Of a stretch of DNA of 64,000 nt, positions 17,930 through 27,635 are shown piece after piece. The notes under the pieces are model-generated. The model saw only the letters and a program-made list of their open reading frames with translations. It ran no database searches and was not told where the DNA came from. The position numbers and the translations under genes were made by a program. The stretch comes from Cellulophaga sp. BC115SP (lineage in GTDB: Bacteria; Bacteroidota; Bacteroidia; Cytophagales; Spirosomataceae): NCBI RefSeq assembly GCF_009905545.1, contig NZ_JAAALB010000008.1, forward strand, positions 62,001 to 126,000, written 5' to 3'. Each line of letters begins with the position of its first letter. Positions within the stretch are counted from its first letter, which is position 1.

Positions 17930-20026
17930 ATGCAAAACGATTTTTTTGAAACTAGAATTGAGTTACTCCGAAACGTTGGACCACAGCGTGGACAATTACT
18001 CAATACAGAGTTGCAGATTTTTACTTTTGGGGATTTGATTCAGTATTATCCATTTCGATATGAAGACCGAACGCAGTTTCACTATATATCCGACTTGACT
18101 GAAGATATGGAATATGCCCAAATCAAAGGTCGTTTGCGCACGCTTGAGAAGGTAGGAGAGGGTTTCAAACAAAGATTGACAGGGACTTTTACCGATGGTA
18201 CAGGTTCAATGGAATTGACTTGGTTTCAGGGGATTACTTGGCTCGAAAAGCACCTTCGTATGGGAGCTGAATATGTACTTTTTGGTAAACCATCCTTTTT
18301 TCAGGGACGCCCACAAATGCAACATCCCGAACTGGAGTTACTCAATGGGACAAATGAAAAAGGAGGCTATTACCAACCCGTTTATAGTGTTACCGAAAAA
18401 CTCCGCAAAAAGTACATCGAATCCAAACAGATTGCATTAATGCAAAGGGCTTTGTTGGAAAAAGCCTATCCTCTGATTCGAGAAAATTTACCTACGTTTT
18501 TGCTACAAAAATATCGTTTGGTCGCCAAGCGAGACGCCATTTATAATATTCACCTGCCACATTCTGACCAGTGGCTTCATCAGGCTCGTCGACGCTTGAA
18601 GTTTGAAGAATTATTTTATAATCAACTTCGCTTAATCAAACAAAAAGTGCTACGCCGAGTTGATTATGAAGGTCAGATATTTAAAAGTGCAGCTTTACTA
18701 AAAACTTTTTACGATGAGTATCTTCCCTTTCCGTTGACAAATGCGCAAAAGCGAGTCATTAAAGAAATCTTTGCCGATATGCGCATGGGGCGACAAATGA
18801 ACCGCCTTTTGCAAGGAGATGTAGGTTCGGGGAAAACTATTGTGGCTTTTATCTGTATGTTGTTGGCAATCGACAATGGAGCACAGGCTTGTTTAATGGC
18901 GCCAACCGAAATTTTGGCCGATCAACATTATCAAGGGTTGAAAGAGTTTGCCGAATTGCTAGGAATAAGAATCGAAAAACTTACTGGTTCGACTAAGAAA
19001 AAAGCTCGTGCCTTGATTCACGAAGGCTTACTAGATGGCTCTGTAAAAATCATCGTTGGAACGCACGCTTTGTTGGAGGATATAGTGCAATTCCAAAATT
19101 TAGGACTTTGTGTAATTGATGAACAACACCGTTTTGGTGTAGCACAGCGAGCTAAACTTTGGGAGAAAAACAAATATATGCACCCACATATCTTGGTCAT
19201 GACGGCCACGCCTATTCCAAGAACCTTGGCAATGACGCTCTACGGTGATTTGGATGTTTCGGTGATAGATGAACTACCCAAAGGTCGTAAACCTATTAAA
19301 ACTGTTCATCGCTATGATTCTCATCGTCTCAATGTTTTCGGTTTTATGCGTGATGAAATCCAGAAAGGGCGACAGGTGTATGTGGTTTATCCTTTGATAG
19401 AAGAATCCGAAAAGTTGGATTATAAAGACTTGATGGATGGCTATGAAAGTATAGTGAGAGCTTTTCCAGAATATCAAGTAAGTATTGTGCATGGAAAAAT
19501 GAAGCCTGCCGATAAGGATTTTGAAATGCAAAGATTCGTAAAGGCAGAAACCCAAATTATGGTTGCAACCACAGTAATTGAAGTAGGTGTGAATGTGCCT
19601 AATGCTTCAGTCATGGTGATTGAAAGTGCCGAAAAGTTTGGATTAGCACAGTTGCATCAGCTTAGAGGAAGGGTAGGGCGTGGCGCCGAACAAAGCTTTT
19701 GTATTTTGATGACCGACTTCAAATTGTCGAAGGATAGTCGTACTCGTATCGAAACAATGGTGCGCACCACCGACGGTTTCGAAATAGCCGATGTAGACTT
19801 ACAGTTACGAGGTCCTGGTGATATTTCGGGTACACAGCAAAGTGGTATTATCGATTTACAAATTGCAGATTTGGCGAAAGATGGCGAAATACTGAAAGTA
19901 GCAAGAGAGTGTGCTCAAGCCATTTTAGAAGCCGATCCCAATTTGAGTGCAGAAGAACATTCAATGATTCGTGAGCAAATAGATTCGCTAAAAACGAATC
20001 AAAGTAACTGGTCGAGAATTAGTTAA
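17930..20026 (+). CDS. recG: ATP-dependent DNA helicase RecG
   Basis: A 698-residue superfamily 2 helicase that regresses stalled replication forks and migrates Holliday junctions. The N-terminal wedge/OB domain includes LLRNVGPQRG near residue 12 and the TFGDLIQYYPFRYEDRT motif. The helicase core has Walker A GDVGSGKT, VIDEQHRFG (the DEQH box that separates RecG from most helicases), MTATPIPRT, and the later TTVIEVGVNVPNA and LHQLRGRVGRG motifs. Length matches the family (about 690). I chose the ATG at 17930; a TTG 18 codons upstream is in frame, but the added residues lack family character. Confidence 0.95.
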   Translation: MQNDFFETRIELLRNVGPQRGQLLNTELQIFTFGDLIQYYPFRYEDRTQFHYISDLTEDMEYAQIKGRLRTLEKVGEGFKQRLTGTFTDGTGSMELTWFQGITWLEKHLRMGAEYVLFGKPSFFQGRPQMQHPELELLNGTNEKGGYYQPVYSVTEKLRKKYIESKQIALMQRALLEKAYPLIRENLPTFLLQKYRLVAKRDAIYNIHLPHSDQWLHQARRRLKFEELFYNQLRLIKQKVLRRVDYEGQIFKSAALLKTFYDEYLPFPLTNAQKRVIKEIFADMRMGRQMNRLLQGDVGSGKTIVAFICMLLAIDNGAQACLMAPTEILADQHYQGLKEFAELLGIRIEKLTGSTKKKARALIHEGLLDGSVKIIVGTHALLEDIVQFQNLGLCVIDEQHRFGVAQRAKLWEKNKYMHPHILVMTATPIPRTLAMTLYGDLDVSVIDELPKGRKPIKTVHRYDSHRLNVFGFMRDEIQKGRQVYVVYPLIEESEKLDYKDLMDGYESIVRAFPEYQVSIVHGKMKPADKDFEMQRFVKAETQIMVATTVIEVGVNVPNASVMVIESAEKFGLAQLHQLRGRVGRGAEQSFCILMTDFKLSKDSRTRIETMVRTTDGFEIADVDLQLRGPGDISGTQQSGIIDLQIADLAKDGEILKVARECAQAILEADPNLSAEEHSMIREQIDSLKTNQSNWSRIS

Positions 20027-20175
20027 AGTTATATTAAGCGCAGAAAAATGTATAGTAGCTTAGGTAAAGTTGCTATATTTGATTGCGTCAATCTAAGTAA
20101 ATACCTTTCTCGTAAATAATAATATTGTAAAATTTAAAATCAGCAATCCCAAATCTACAATTGCAAAAGTTTGTC

Positions 20176-20955
20176 ATGAATAATTCAATCAATAAAATCC
20201 AAGAAGCAATAGCCCCTTTAAGAGAGGCATTGACCGATCACTCAGTATATCATCAAATCAATCAAATCGAGCATTTGCAGCTTTTTATGCAAGACCATAT
20301 TTTTGCAGTATGGGATTTTATGTCGATTCTCAAAGCTCTTCAGCGCAACCTTACGTGTGTCGAAGTACCTTGGGTTCCTGTAGGAAGTGCCGAAACCCGT
20401 TATTTAATTAACGAAATTGTCAATGGCGAAGAAAGTGATGTTGACGAAGAAGGCGTTCGTATGAGCCATTTTGAGTTATATTTGGATGCCATGAGACAAT
20501 CAGGTGCAGACTTATCTCAAATTGAACAGTTTTTAGCGTTATTATCTCAAAAAACAAGTGTTTCAGAGGCGTTGGATACTGTAGGAGTAAGCCAAAGTGT
20601 AAAGGATTTTGTCAATTTTACCTTTGAAGTAATTGCTACCAACCAGCCACATATTCAAGCCGCGGTGTTTACATTTGGTCGTGAAGATTTGATTCCAGAC
20701 ATGTTTATTGCCATGGTGAAAGACCTACACGCCGAAATGCCTGAGCGTATTGCCAAGTTTAGATATTACCTAGAGCGCCATATCGAAGTAGATGGCGATC
20801 ACCACAGTCATTTGGCGATTCAGATGGTAACAGAACTTTGCGGAACAGATGAAACAAAATGGCAAGAAGCACTAACCTATTCGGTAAAGGCTTTACAAAT
20901 GCGAAAAGTACTTTGGGACGGAGTAGAAGCTAAAGTACAAGCCGTTGAGGTATAG
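20176..20955 (+). CDS. DUF3050 family protein (haem-oxygenase-like fold)
   Basis: A 259-residue all-helical protein. LREALTDHSVYHQI (near residue 18) and MQDHIFAVWDFMSILKALQ (residues 38-56) are typical of the DUF3050 family, which belongs to the haem-oxygenase-like superfamily of metal-binding enzymes. Scattered His and Glu/Asp residues (VYHQI, EHLQLFMQDH, YYLERHIEVDGDHHSH) could bind a di-metal site. The precise reaction is unknown. The ATG at 20176 is used; an in-frame TTG lies five codons upstream. It is a single-gene unit between recG and adk, with its own terminator. Confidence 0.82.
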   Translation: MNNSINKIQEAIAPLREALTDHSVYHQINQIEHLQLFMQDHIFAVWDFMSILKALQRNLTCVEVPWVPVGSAETRYLINEIVNGEESDVDEEGVRMSHFELYLDAMRQSGADLSQIEQFLALLSQKTSVSEALDTVGVSQSVKDFVNFTFEVIATNQPHIQAAVFTFGREDLIPDMFIAMVKDLHAEMPERIAKFRYYLERHIEVDGDHHSHLAIQMVTELCGTDETKWQEALTYSVKALQMRKVLWDGVEAKVQAVEV

Positions 20956-21067
20956 TAATTAAGCAAAGAATGAATAAGATTAAGGATTCTTGAAATAATA
21001 TGGTGACTTTTGGGAAAACCTCCATATTAGTAGAACCCATTTTTTTAAGATAGTTAATAGATTGATA

Positions 21068-21108
21068 AAAAGCGGAAAACCCTGTATAACAAGGTTTTCC
21101 GCTTTTTG
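21068..21108 (+). terminator. intrinsic terminator of the DUF3050 gene
   Basis: AAAAAGCGGAAAACC (21068-21082) pairs with GGTTTTCCGCTTTTT (21094-21108) and is followed by GTTTTTG. The stem is perfect over 15 bp. Confidence 0.85.
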
Positions 21109-21291
21109 TTTTTGAGATATTCCCCAAAAACATCAAAAGACAGATTTCAAGATGCCTGATTCTAGGAAATGTAAAATAATTCCTTTTGCTAAATAATTAG
21201 TAGATAGGACGGTAATTCAAAGTGCTTCTTGTAAATTTGCAACTCTTATAACAAAACACAATTTTCAATTCACAAAACAACGTTTAAACCA

Positions 21292-21864
21292 ATGTTAAAT
21301 CTCGTCTTGTTTGGACCTCCGGGGGCAGGTAAAGGAACACAGTCAGCCAAATTGATTGAAAAATACAATTTAGTACACATTTCTACGGGCGATATGTTCC
21401 GTGGGCATATTGCCAACGATACTGAGCTTGGTAAGCGTGTAAAACAAATTCTTGCAGATGGACTTTTAGTTCCAGATTCGATTACTATCGAAATGTTGGA
21501 AGAAGAAGTAAAAAATAATCCACAAGCAGAAGGATTTATTTTTGACGGATTCCCAAGAACAGTTCCTCAGGCTGAAGCTTTAGATGCTTTCTTAGTGAAA
21601 AACGGACAAAGTATCAACGGAGTAGTTCAGTTGGATGTTACAGAAGACGAAATCAAAACTCGTATTGCTGAGCGCCAAAAAGTAAGTGGACGCGCAGACG
21701 ACGATGCAGAGAAACTTTTGAAAAGAATTGACGAATATTTCTCAAAAACAATCCACGTGTTGCCATACTACGAAGCACAAGGTAAAGTGAGTAAAGTAGA
21801 CGGTATTGGTGCTATTGAAGAAATTTTTCAAAATATTTGTAGTGCAATCGATGCAGTAAAATAG
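21292..21864 (+). CDS. adk: adenylate kinase
   Basis: A 190-residue nucleotide kinase (ATP + AMP to 2 ADP). The P-loop is GPPGAGKGTQS (residues 8-18), the AMP-binding region is STGDMFR, and the conserved FDGFPRT motif occurs near residue 84. The LID is the short type (GRADDDAEKLLKRI) without Zn-binding Cys, which accounts for 190 residues instead of about 215. A TAAATTTG -7 box at 21232-21239 suits a promoter about 50 bp upstream, with no clear -33. A terminator follows. Confidence 0.95.
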   Translation: MLNLVLFGPPGAGKGTQSAKLIEKYNLVHISTGDMFRGHIANDTELGKRVKQILADGLLVPDSITIEMLEEEVKNNPQAEGFIFDGFPRTVPQAEALDAFLVKNGQSINGVVQLDVTEDEIKTRIAERQKVSGRADDDAEKLLKRIDEYFSKTIHVLPYYEAQGKVSKVDGIGAIEEIFQNICSAIDAVK

Positions 21865-21908
21865 TTAGCTATTTGTAACTACGCACGCATCATTTACCAC
21901 TCATAAAG

Positions 21909-21956
21909 CTAGGCTTTGGACAAATCAAATCATCGATTCCTTTGTCTAAAGCCTAG
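21909..21956 (+). terminator. terminator-like hairpin after adk
   Basis: CTAGGCTTTGGACAAA (21909-21924) pairs with TTTGTCTAAAGCCTAG (21941-21956) with one G-T wobble, then TTTATT. It lies 45 bp after the adk stop. Confidence 0.75.
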
Positions 21957-22395
21957 TTTATTATAACCCAGTAGACCCAAGCGTAAAATAGAAGAACTGC
22001 TTTACGAAATAACGTAATTTGCTATCCCGATTAATTAGTTATTTACTTCCTTATAGGTCAATGCCTTATAATTGCTTATTTTTGCAAAAGGATACAATAG
22101 AAGCTGCCAATTCTTATTCAATCTCGCTGAAAATATGTCTATAGCCGTGGCTATGGGTCTTCAGCTAGGTCAAAAACCTAACCCCAAGTTTTATAGGAGA
22201 TATTCTGTCAATAAAGTTGAAATGTTGAATAAGACTTTATTATGACAAATTCCCTTATTGAACTATCAAATAGCAGAAGGGGTTTTCTAAAAACTGACAA
22301 CTCCTGACCACTCTGCTTGAAAATCTCAATAAATAGTATTTAATCATTACAATTGGCCACAATCATAGGCCCTTTATAAATCTCAATTAGTAATT
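21957..22395 (+). other. 440-bp gap upstream of obgE with serial small hairpins
   Basis: A -7-like TATTTTTG lies at 22077-22084 without a clear -33 partner. After it come a perfect hairpin ATAGCC-GT-GGCTAT (22141-22154), a nested AGGT/CCTA-ACCC stem (about 22155-22184) and a longer stem (GTCA-ATAAAGT near 22207-22217 with ACTTTAT-TATGAC near 22233-22246). No gene is visible. It may be a structured obgE leader or a small RNA; this is weak. Confidence 0.3.
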
Positions 22396-23469
22396 ATGAC
22401 ATCAAACTTCATTGACTACGTAAAAATCAACGTTCGCTCTGGACATGGTGGTGCAGGTTCAACTCACTTTCGTCGTGAAAAGCACGTTCCCAAAGGTGGA
22501 CCAGACGGTGGCGATGGTGGTCGTGGAGGACATATTATCCTCAAAGGGAATGCCCAACACTGGACACTTCTCCACTTAAAATATCAAAAACACATTTTTG
22601 CCAAAGACGGAAACGGAGGCGAAGGTGGCCGACGTACTGGCGCACAAGGTCAAGATATGTATATCGAAGTTCCGCTAGGAACGATTGCAAAAGACCCTGA
22701 GACAGGAGAAGTTTTGGCAGAAGTTACCAAAGATGGGCAAGAAGTAATCTTGTTGCATGGCGGTAGAGGAGGCTTGGGTAATGTGCACTTCAAAAGCTCA
22801 ACCAATCAAGCACCACATCATTCTCAGCCTGGTGAAGATGGCGAAGATATGTGGGTGATTCTTGAACTAAAAGTATTGGCCGATGTAGGTCTTGTTGGTT
22901 TCCCAAATGCAGGAAAATCAACTTTATTGTCAGTGCTTTCAGCTGCAAAACCAGAAATCGCTGATTATCCCTTTACCACTTTGGTTCCAAACCTTGGTGT
23001 AGTTTCTTATCGTGATTTCAAATCATTTGTTATGGCTGATATTCCTGGTATTATCGAGGGAGCAGCTGAAGGCAAAGGATTAGGAACACGCTTTTTGCGC
23101 CATATCGAGCGTAACTCTATCTTATTGTTTTTGATTCCAGCTACGGCCGAAGACATTACAGAAGAATACAGAATTTTGCTGAATGAGCTCAAAGAATACA
23201 ATCCAGCTTTGTTGGATAAAGAACGCATGATTGCCATTTCGAAGATGGACTTAGTTACGGAAGATGAAGATTTAGCAAGAATTAAAACACAGATTCCAGA
23301 AAATCTTCCTTATGTAATGATTTCATCAGTAATGCAACAAGGACTTATGGAATTGAAAGATATGATTTGGGGCTCATTACAGAAAGCTCAAGAATCATTC
23401 GTACAACCAGAAGAAGAACAAAATGAGGAAGAAATCGAAGAAGGCAACGATCACGATTTCGCTGAATAA
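22396..23469 (+). CDS. obgE: GTPase Obg/CgtA
   Basis: A 357-residue P-loop GTPase that binds the large ribosomal subunit and acts in ribosome assembly and stress control. The Gly-rich Obg domain spans about residues 1-158 ([44 protein letters not shown]). The G domain follows with GFPNAGKST (G1), TTLVPNLG (G2), DIPGIIEGA (G3), SKMD (G4) and ISSVMQQG (G5). The C-terminal tail is acidic ([12 protein letters not shown]). Everything needed for function is in place. It is a single-gene unit preceded by a long leader. Confidence 0.95.
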   Translation: MTSNFIDYVKINVRSGHGGAGSTHFRREKHVPKGGPDGGDGGRGGHIILKGNAQHWTLLHLKYQKHIFAKDGNGGEGGRRTGAQGQDMYIEVPLGTIAKDPETGEVLAEVTKDGQEVILLHGGRGGLGNVHFKSSTNQAPHHSQPGEDGEDMWVILELKVLADVGLVGFPNAGKSTLLSVLSAAKPEIADYPFTTLVPNLGVVSYRDFKSFVMADIPGIIEGAAEGKGLGTRFLRHIERNSILLFLIPATAEDITEEYRILLNELKEYNPALLDKERMIAISKMDLVTEDEDLARIKTQIPENLPYVMISSVMQQGLMELKDMIWGSLQKAQESFVQPEEEQNEEEIEEGNDHDFAE

Positions 23470-23497
23470 TCTATAATATTAATAGCTCACCTAAGAA

Positions 23498-23534
23498 AAG
23501 ATGTACTTATTCTCTTGCAAAATAAGTACATCTT
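23498..23534 (+). terminator. hairpin after obgE
   Basis: AAGATGTACTTATT (23498-23511) is the perfect reverse complement of AATAAGTACATCTT (23521-23534). No T-run follows, but the stem is long and immediately behind the gene, so a role in ending or protecting the transcript is likely. Confidence 0.6.
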
Positions 23535-23648
23535 GCCAACCCCATCTAATTGCTTTTTAAAGAAGAAATATAATAAAGTACTTTGACCCATATAAAGAAT
23601 GCACATCTCATTTAGAAAGCATCCCAAAAGAGTAAAATATTAGCAATT

Positions 23649-26600
23649 ATGAAACAAATTTTCAAACTCTTCTTTTTCGTATTGTTGAATTGTTTGACGA
23701 TACTATACGGAATTTCACAAGTTACCATCACACCTGTATCAGGAACTTATATTTGTACTGGAAACGGCACGGTAAAGCTTAGACTACCTAAAAGTAAAGC
23801 CGCCTATGAATGGACTAATACACAAACATCGACTGTTATTGGTTCTGATAGTACTATTATCGTGAGCCCTGGTACCTATTCGGCTAGATACAAAGAAACA
23901 GTTGGAGGAGCATGGCTTTCGGTGAGCGCTTATACGGTTGCTCAAATTGTACCTACCACTCCTGTAATTTCTGCAAATGGCTCTACTTCTGGTGTTTTTT
24001 GTGGGACTGGTAGTATAACACTTTCCTCTACAACCGCTGCCAATTACTCATGGAGCAGAAATGGCACTTCGGTTGGTTCATTACAAAGCTTATCAATTGC
24101 AGGTAACTCTATTGTAACTGGGGGTAATTATTCCTTTTCAGTTAGTACTACAGATGCAACTTCTAATTGCTCTGCAACCTCTAATGTGATTACCTTATCA
24201 CTATATCCTTCTGCACCAGCAAAACCTACCATTACTCCCGATGGAAGTTTGTCTTTGTGTACTGGCGGTTCGGTAGGACTTAGTTCATCATATACAGCTG
24301 GAAGCAATATCTGGTCAAGAACTGTGGGTGGTTCGACAACTACAACTGGTTCTGCCAAATTAACAGTGAGTGACGCCAACTCTGTATATGTTGTTGCAAG
24401 GGATGCCAATGGTTGTGTGTCACCTGCTTCAGATGCTGTTACAACAACAATGAGTAGTTATCCATCTGCTCCTGTTGTAACGCCAAGCGGAAGCGTAAGT
24501 ATTTGTGCAGGAGATAGTACCTTACTTAGTTCAGATAATAAAGGTACAGGTACTTATACATGGAGTAACGCATCGTTGGGTCAAAGTATTTATGCAAAAA
24601 CAGCAGGTACCTATTCTGTTAAGTTTAAAAATGCTAGTGGATGTGAGTCAGTTTCATCAAATGTAGTAACTGTTGTTGTAAATGCTTTACCAGCAAAACC
24701 CACGATTTCAGCGGGTGGAGTAACTACATTTTGTAACGGTGGAAATGTCACGTTAACTTCGTCTTATAGTGCTGGTAGTAACTTGTGGAGTCGTTCGATT
24801 GGTGGAGATACAACAACAACTGGTGCTAATACTATTCGAGTATCAATTTCTAATTCAGTTACAGTGCGTGCAGTAAATAGCAGTGGTTGTAAATCACCTG
24901 CATCAAACCCAATGGTAATTACTGTAAATCCCGTACCAACGGCACCAGTAATAACACCAAATGGAACTGTTAAAATTTGTGCAGGAGATAGTATTTTGCT
25001 AAGTTCTGACAATAAAGGATCGGGTTCATATTTATGGAGTAATACCAAAACTACCCAGACTATATATGTGAAAACTGCGGGAACATACAACCTTACCTTT
25101 ACTAATTCGTTTGGTTGTTTGTCTCCAGTGTCTAACTCTGTAGTAGTTGTCGTTAATACACTTCCTGCTAAACCTACCATTACAGTTGATGCTCCGATTA
25201 TTTTTTGTGAAGGCTTTACTGTAGGACTATCTTCATCTTATACTGCCAATAAAAATGTCTGGTATAGAAACACAGATGCAGACACAGTTACCAATACGAC
25301 AACAAAGTTGATTATTAGAAAATCTTCTATCATTACCGTACGTGCCTTGGATGCAAATGGTTGCTACTCTGTTGCTTCTGATCCTGTAACAACTAAGATG
25401 AATGCTCGACCTGCTACACCAGCTTTGAGTCTTGTAACTTTTACTAATAACCCTATTCTTCAAAATGGCCTTAACTTAGGGGTTTGTACAGGCGATAGTG
25501 TTCAGCTTGGTGTTACAAATAACTATGTAAAAGGAACATTTCTATGGACAGATAGCAGAACTACAAAAAATATTGTTATAAAAAATGCAGGTAATTATTC
25601 TGTTGTTTATACAGATACATTAGGCTGTAAATCGATAGTTTCATCAGTGTATGCAGTCACAATTAATGGCAGACCTGCTCAGCCTGTGATTGGATATTCC
25701 TCAGCGTTGGAGTTTTGTGATGGTGGACAAGTAGTGCTTACGTCTTCTCAGTCAGATAACTATCTTTGGAATACAGGTGAAACAACACCATTTATCACGG
25801 TTCGTACTACAGGTAATTATAATGTCATTGCGATTAACGATAAAGGATGTCGTTCGGTCTTAGCATCAACCAATGTACCAGTAGTTGTTAACCCTCTTCC
25901 TGTTAAACCAGTGATAACTGCTAGTGGTCCATTGACATTCTGTCCTGATAAAAGTGTTATACTAACCTCATCTGTTTCTGAAACTCAATATATCTGGACG
26001 GATTCTACAAGTGCTACTCAAAGTACAAGTTTTGATAGAGCAATTACTATTAATAAAGCAGGAGTGTATAGTGTACAAACAAGATCTGCCAAAGGGTGTA
26101 TTTCTCCAAATTCTGATAAATCAAGAATTGTAGTATTAGTTGCTCCGCTTGCTCCTACTATTTTTGCAGTGACTCCTACGAGTGTGTGTGAAGGGAATAC
26201 AGTTACTTTAGTAGCGCTCTATGCCAACGGTAATGTTGAAAAGTTTAGTTGGAGAAATGAAGAAACTCAGCAAGAGATAGCGACAACAAGTACAGTTATT
26301 TTAAAAGCATCGGGTCAATATAGCGTGAAGGTACAGGACTCACAAACTTGTAATTCTGCATATTCAACAGCACAGGTTGTTAAAATCAATGCCCTACCAG
26401 CCAAGCCTGTTATTCAAGCTGTAAATGGTAAAATTATATGTGATGGCGATAGTGCTTTGTTACGTTCTAGTTTGCCAAATACATTACCTAATAATACAGC
26501 ATCTTACAAATGGACTTTTAATGGTGCTGCATTGTCAGTAGTAACAAGAGATTTGTATGCCAAAGGAGCAGGAGGGTATGCTGTACAGGTTACAGATGCT

Positions 26601-27620
26601 AATGGTTGTCAATCTGTTGCGTATTCTGATACTGCAAAAATTACGGTAAATCCATTGCCAACTGTTCCAATTATTACAGCAGTAGGACAAAATCCTTTCT
26701 GTGCTGATAAAAGTCTTACGCTCAATTCGTCTGCTGATGTAGGCTACAAATGGAGTAATGGCGCTAGTACCAGAAGTATTACGATTAATCAAGCAGGTTT
26801 ATATACGGTTCAAACTATCAATGGTTTTAAGTGTTTGTCTAAGCCTTCTAATCCAATCGAAGCTAAGGTAAATGCGCTTCCTGCTTCAACAAATATTTTT
26901 GCAAATGGTAATACCATATTTTGTTCTGGTGATAGTGTTCAAATTAGTACTATAAGTAACTTCAAAGCTTATTGGTGGGTTGGTGCTGATTCATTAGGAT
27001 ATGGTGCCAATAATGTTTGGTATGCCAAACGTGGGGGTAATTATACAGTACGTGTTCAGGACTTTAACGGATGTTTTTCTCCTGCCTCTACACAGAGATT
27101 TATCGATGTCAGAGCAACTCCTGTGACACCTGTAGTTACACAAGTAGGTTCTTATACTATTGAGTCGACAGGTGATGGCGATACAAACGGATATGAGTGG
27201 CTGTTGAATGGAAAAGTAATTACAGGTAATGCTAAAAATATCAAAGTAAGAATGGATGGCAATTACCAAGTTCGTTCTAGCTTTACCTATACTCCTATAG
27301 CTTTGCCTGATAATAAGCTGGTTTGTTTCTCAAAAACTTCGGTAGTGAAGGCTTTCAAAGCTGACCCTAATCTTGATGGATTAAGTATTTATCCAAACCC
27401 TTCCACTACTGGTATCTTTACGGTTGAAGTGGCTGATGATTTGGTAGGTGCTCAGGTTGCGGTATATGATTTAGTAGGTCGTTTACTCTCTTCCTACGTA
27501 GTCGAAAAATTTGATTCACGTAAACAAATTGATTTGAGTAATATACCTTTCAATTCATTTATTGTTCGCGTAAAACTAGATGGTTACGAAAAAACAAAAC
27601 ATGTATCTGTAATTAGATAG
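23649..27620 (+). CDS. giant Ig-like repeat protein with T9SS type A sorting signal
   Basis: A 1323-residue secreted protein. The signal peptide covers residues 1-24 (MKQIFKLFFFVLLNCL to ISQ). About 14 repeats of 75-90 residues follow, each with the pattern P-x-x-P-x-I then F/V-C-x-G, L-x-S-S, W-S, V-x-x-x-G-x-Y, G-C-x-S. The conserved Cys pair likely forms one disulfide per Ig-like module. Repeats around residues 190-520 show a two-module period, a sign of recent tandem duplication. The C-terminus (LSIYPNPSTTGIFTVE, VAVYDLVGRLL, KTKHVSVIR) is a type A T9SS sorting domain. Likely a surface stalk or adhesin; no catalytic domain is present. Confidence 0.88.
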   Translation: MKQIFKLFFFVLLNCLTILYGISQVTITPVSGTYICTGNGTVKLRLPKSKAAYEWTNTQTSTVIGSDSTIIVSPGTYSARYKETVGGAWLSVSAYTVAQIVPTTPVISANGSTSGVFCGTGSITLSSTTAANYSWSRNGTSVGSLQSLSIAGNSIVTGGNYSFSVSTTDATSNCSATSNVITLSLYPSAPAKPTITPDGSLSLCTGGSVGLSSSYTAGSNIWSRTVGGSTTTTGSAKLTVSDANSVYVVARDANGCVSPASDAVTTTMSSYPSAPVVTPSGSVSICAGDSTLLSSDNKGTGTYTWSNASLGQSIYAKTAGTYSVKFKNASGCESVSSNVVTVVVNALPAKPTISAGGVTTFCNGGNVTLTSSYSAGSNLWSRSIGGDTTTTGANTIRVSISNSVTVRAVNSSGCKSPASNPMVITVNPVPTAPVITPNGTVKICAGDSILLSSDNKGSGSYLWSNTKTTQTIYVKTAGTYNLTFTNSFGCLSPVSNSVVVVVNTLPAKPTITVDAPIIFCEGFTVGLSSSYTANKNVWYRNTDADTVTNTTTKLIIRKSSIITVRALDANGCYSVASDPVTTKMNARPATPALSLVTFTNNPILQNGLNLGVCTGDSVQLGVTNNYVKGTFLWTDSRTTKNIVIKNAGNYSVVYTDTLGCKSIVSSVYAVTINGRPAQPVIGYSSALEFCDGGQVVLTSSQSDNYLWNTGETTPFITVRTTGNYNVIAINDKGCRSVLASTNVPVVVNPLPVKPVITASGPLTFCPDKSVILTSSVSETQYIWTDSTSATQSTSFDRAITINKAGVYSVQTRSAKGCISPNSDKSRIVVLVAPLAPTIFAVTPTSVCEGNTVTLVALYANGNVEKFSWRNEETQQEIATTSTVILKASGQYSVKVQDSQTCNSAYSTAQVVKINALPAKPVIQAVNGKIICDGDSALLRSSLPNTLPNNTASYKWTFNGAALSVVTRDLYAKGAGGYAVQVTDANGCQSVAYSDTAKITVNPLPTVPIITAVGQNPFCADKSLTLNSSADVGYKWSNGASTRSITINQAGLYTVQTINGFKCLSKPSNPIEAKVNALPASTNIFANGNTIFCSGDSVQISTISNFKAYWWVGADSLGYGANNVWYAKRGGNYTVRVQDFNGCFSPASTQRFIDVRATPVTPVVTQVGSYTIESTGDGDTNGYEWLLNGKVITGNAKNIKVRMDGNYQVRSSFTYTPIALPDNKLVCFSKTSVVKAFKADPNLDGLSIYPNPSTTGIFTVEVADDLVGAQVAVYDLVGRLLSSYVVEKFDSRKQIDLSNIPFNSFIVRVKLDGYEKTKHVSVIR

Positions 27621-27635
27621 GTTTTTCAATATACC

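Noticed and set aside
24764-25180. 138-codon open frame on the minus strand inside the Ig-like repeat gene
   Set aside because: It is antisense to the repeats; its Val/Thr-rich translation is a mirror of the repeat code and has no start context or family.
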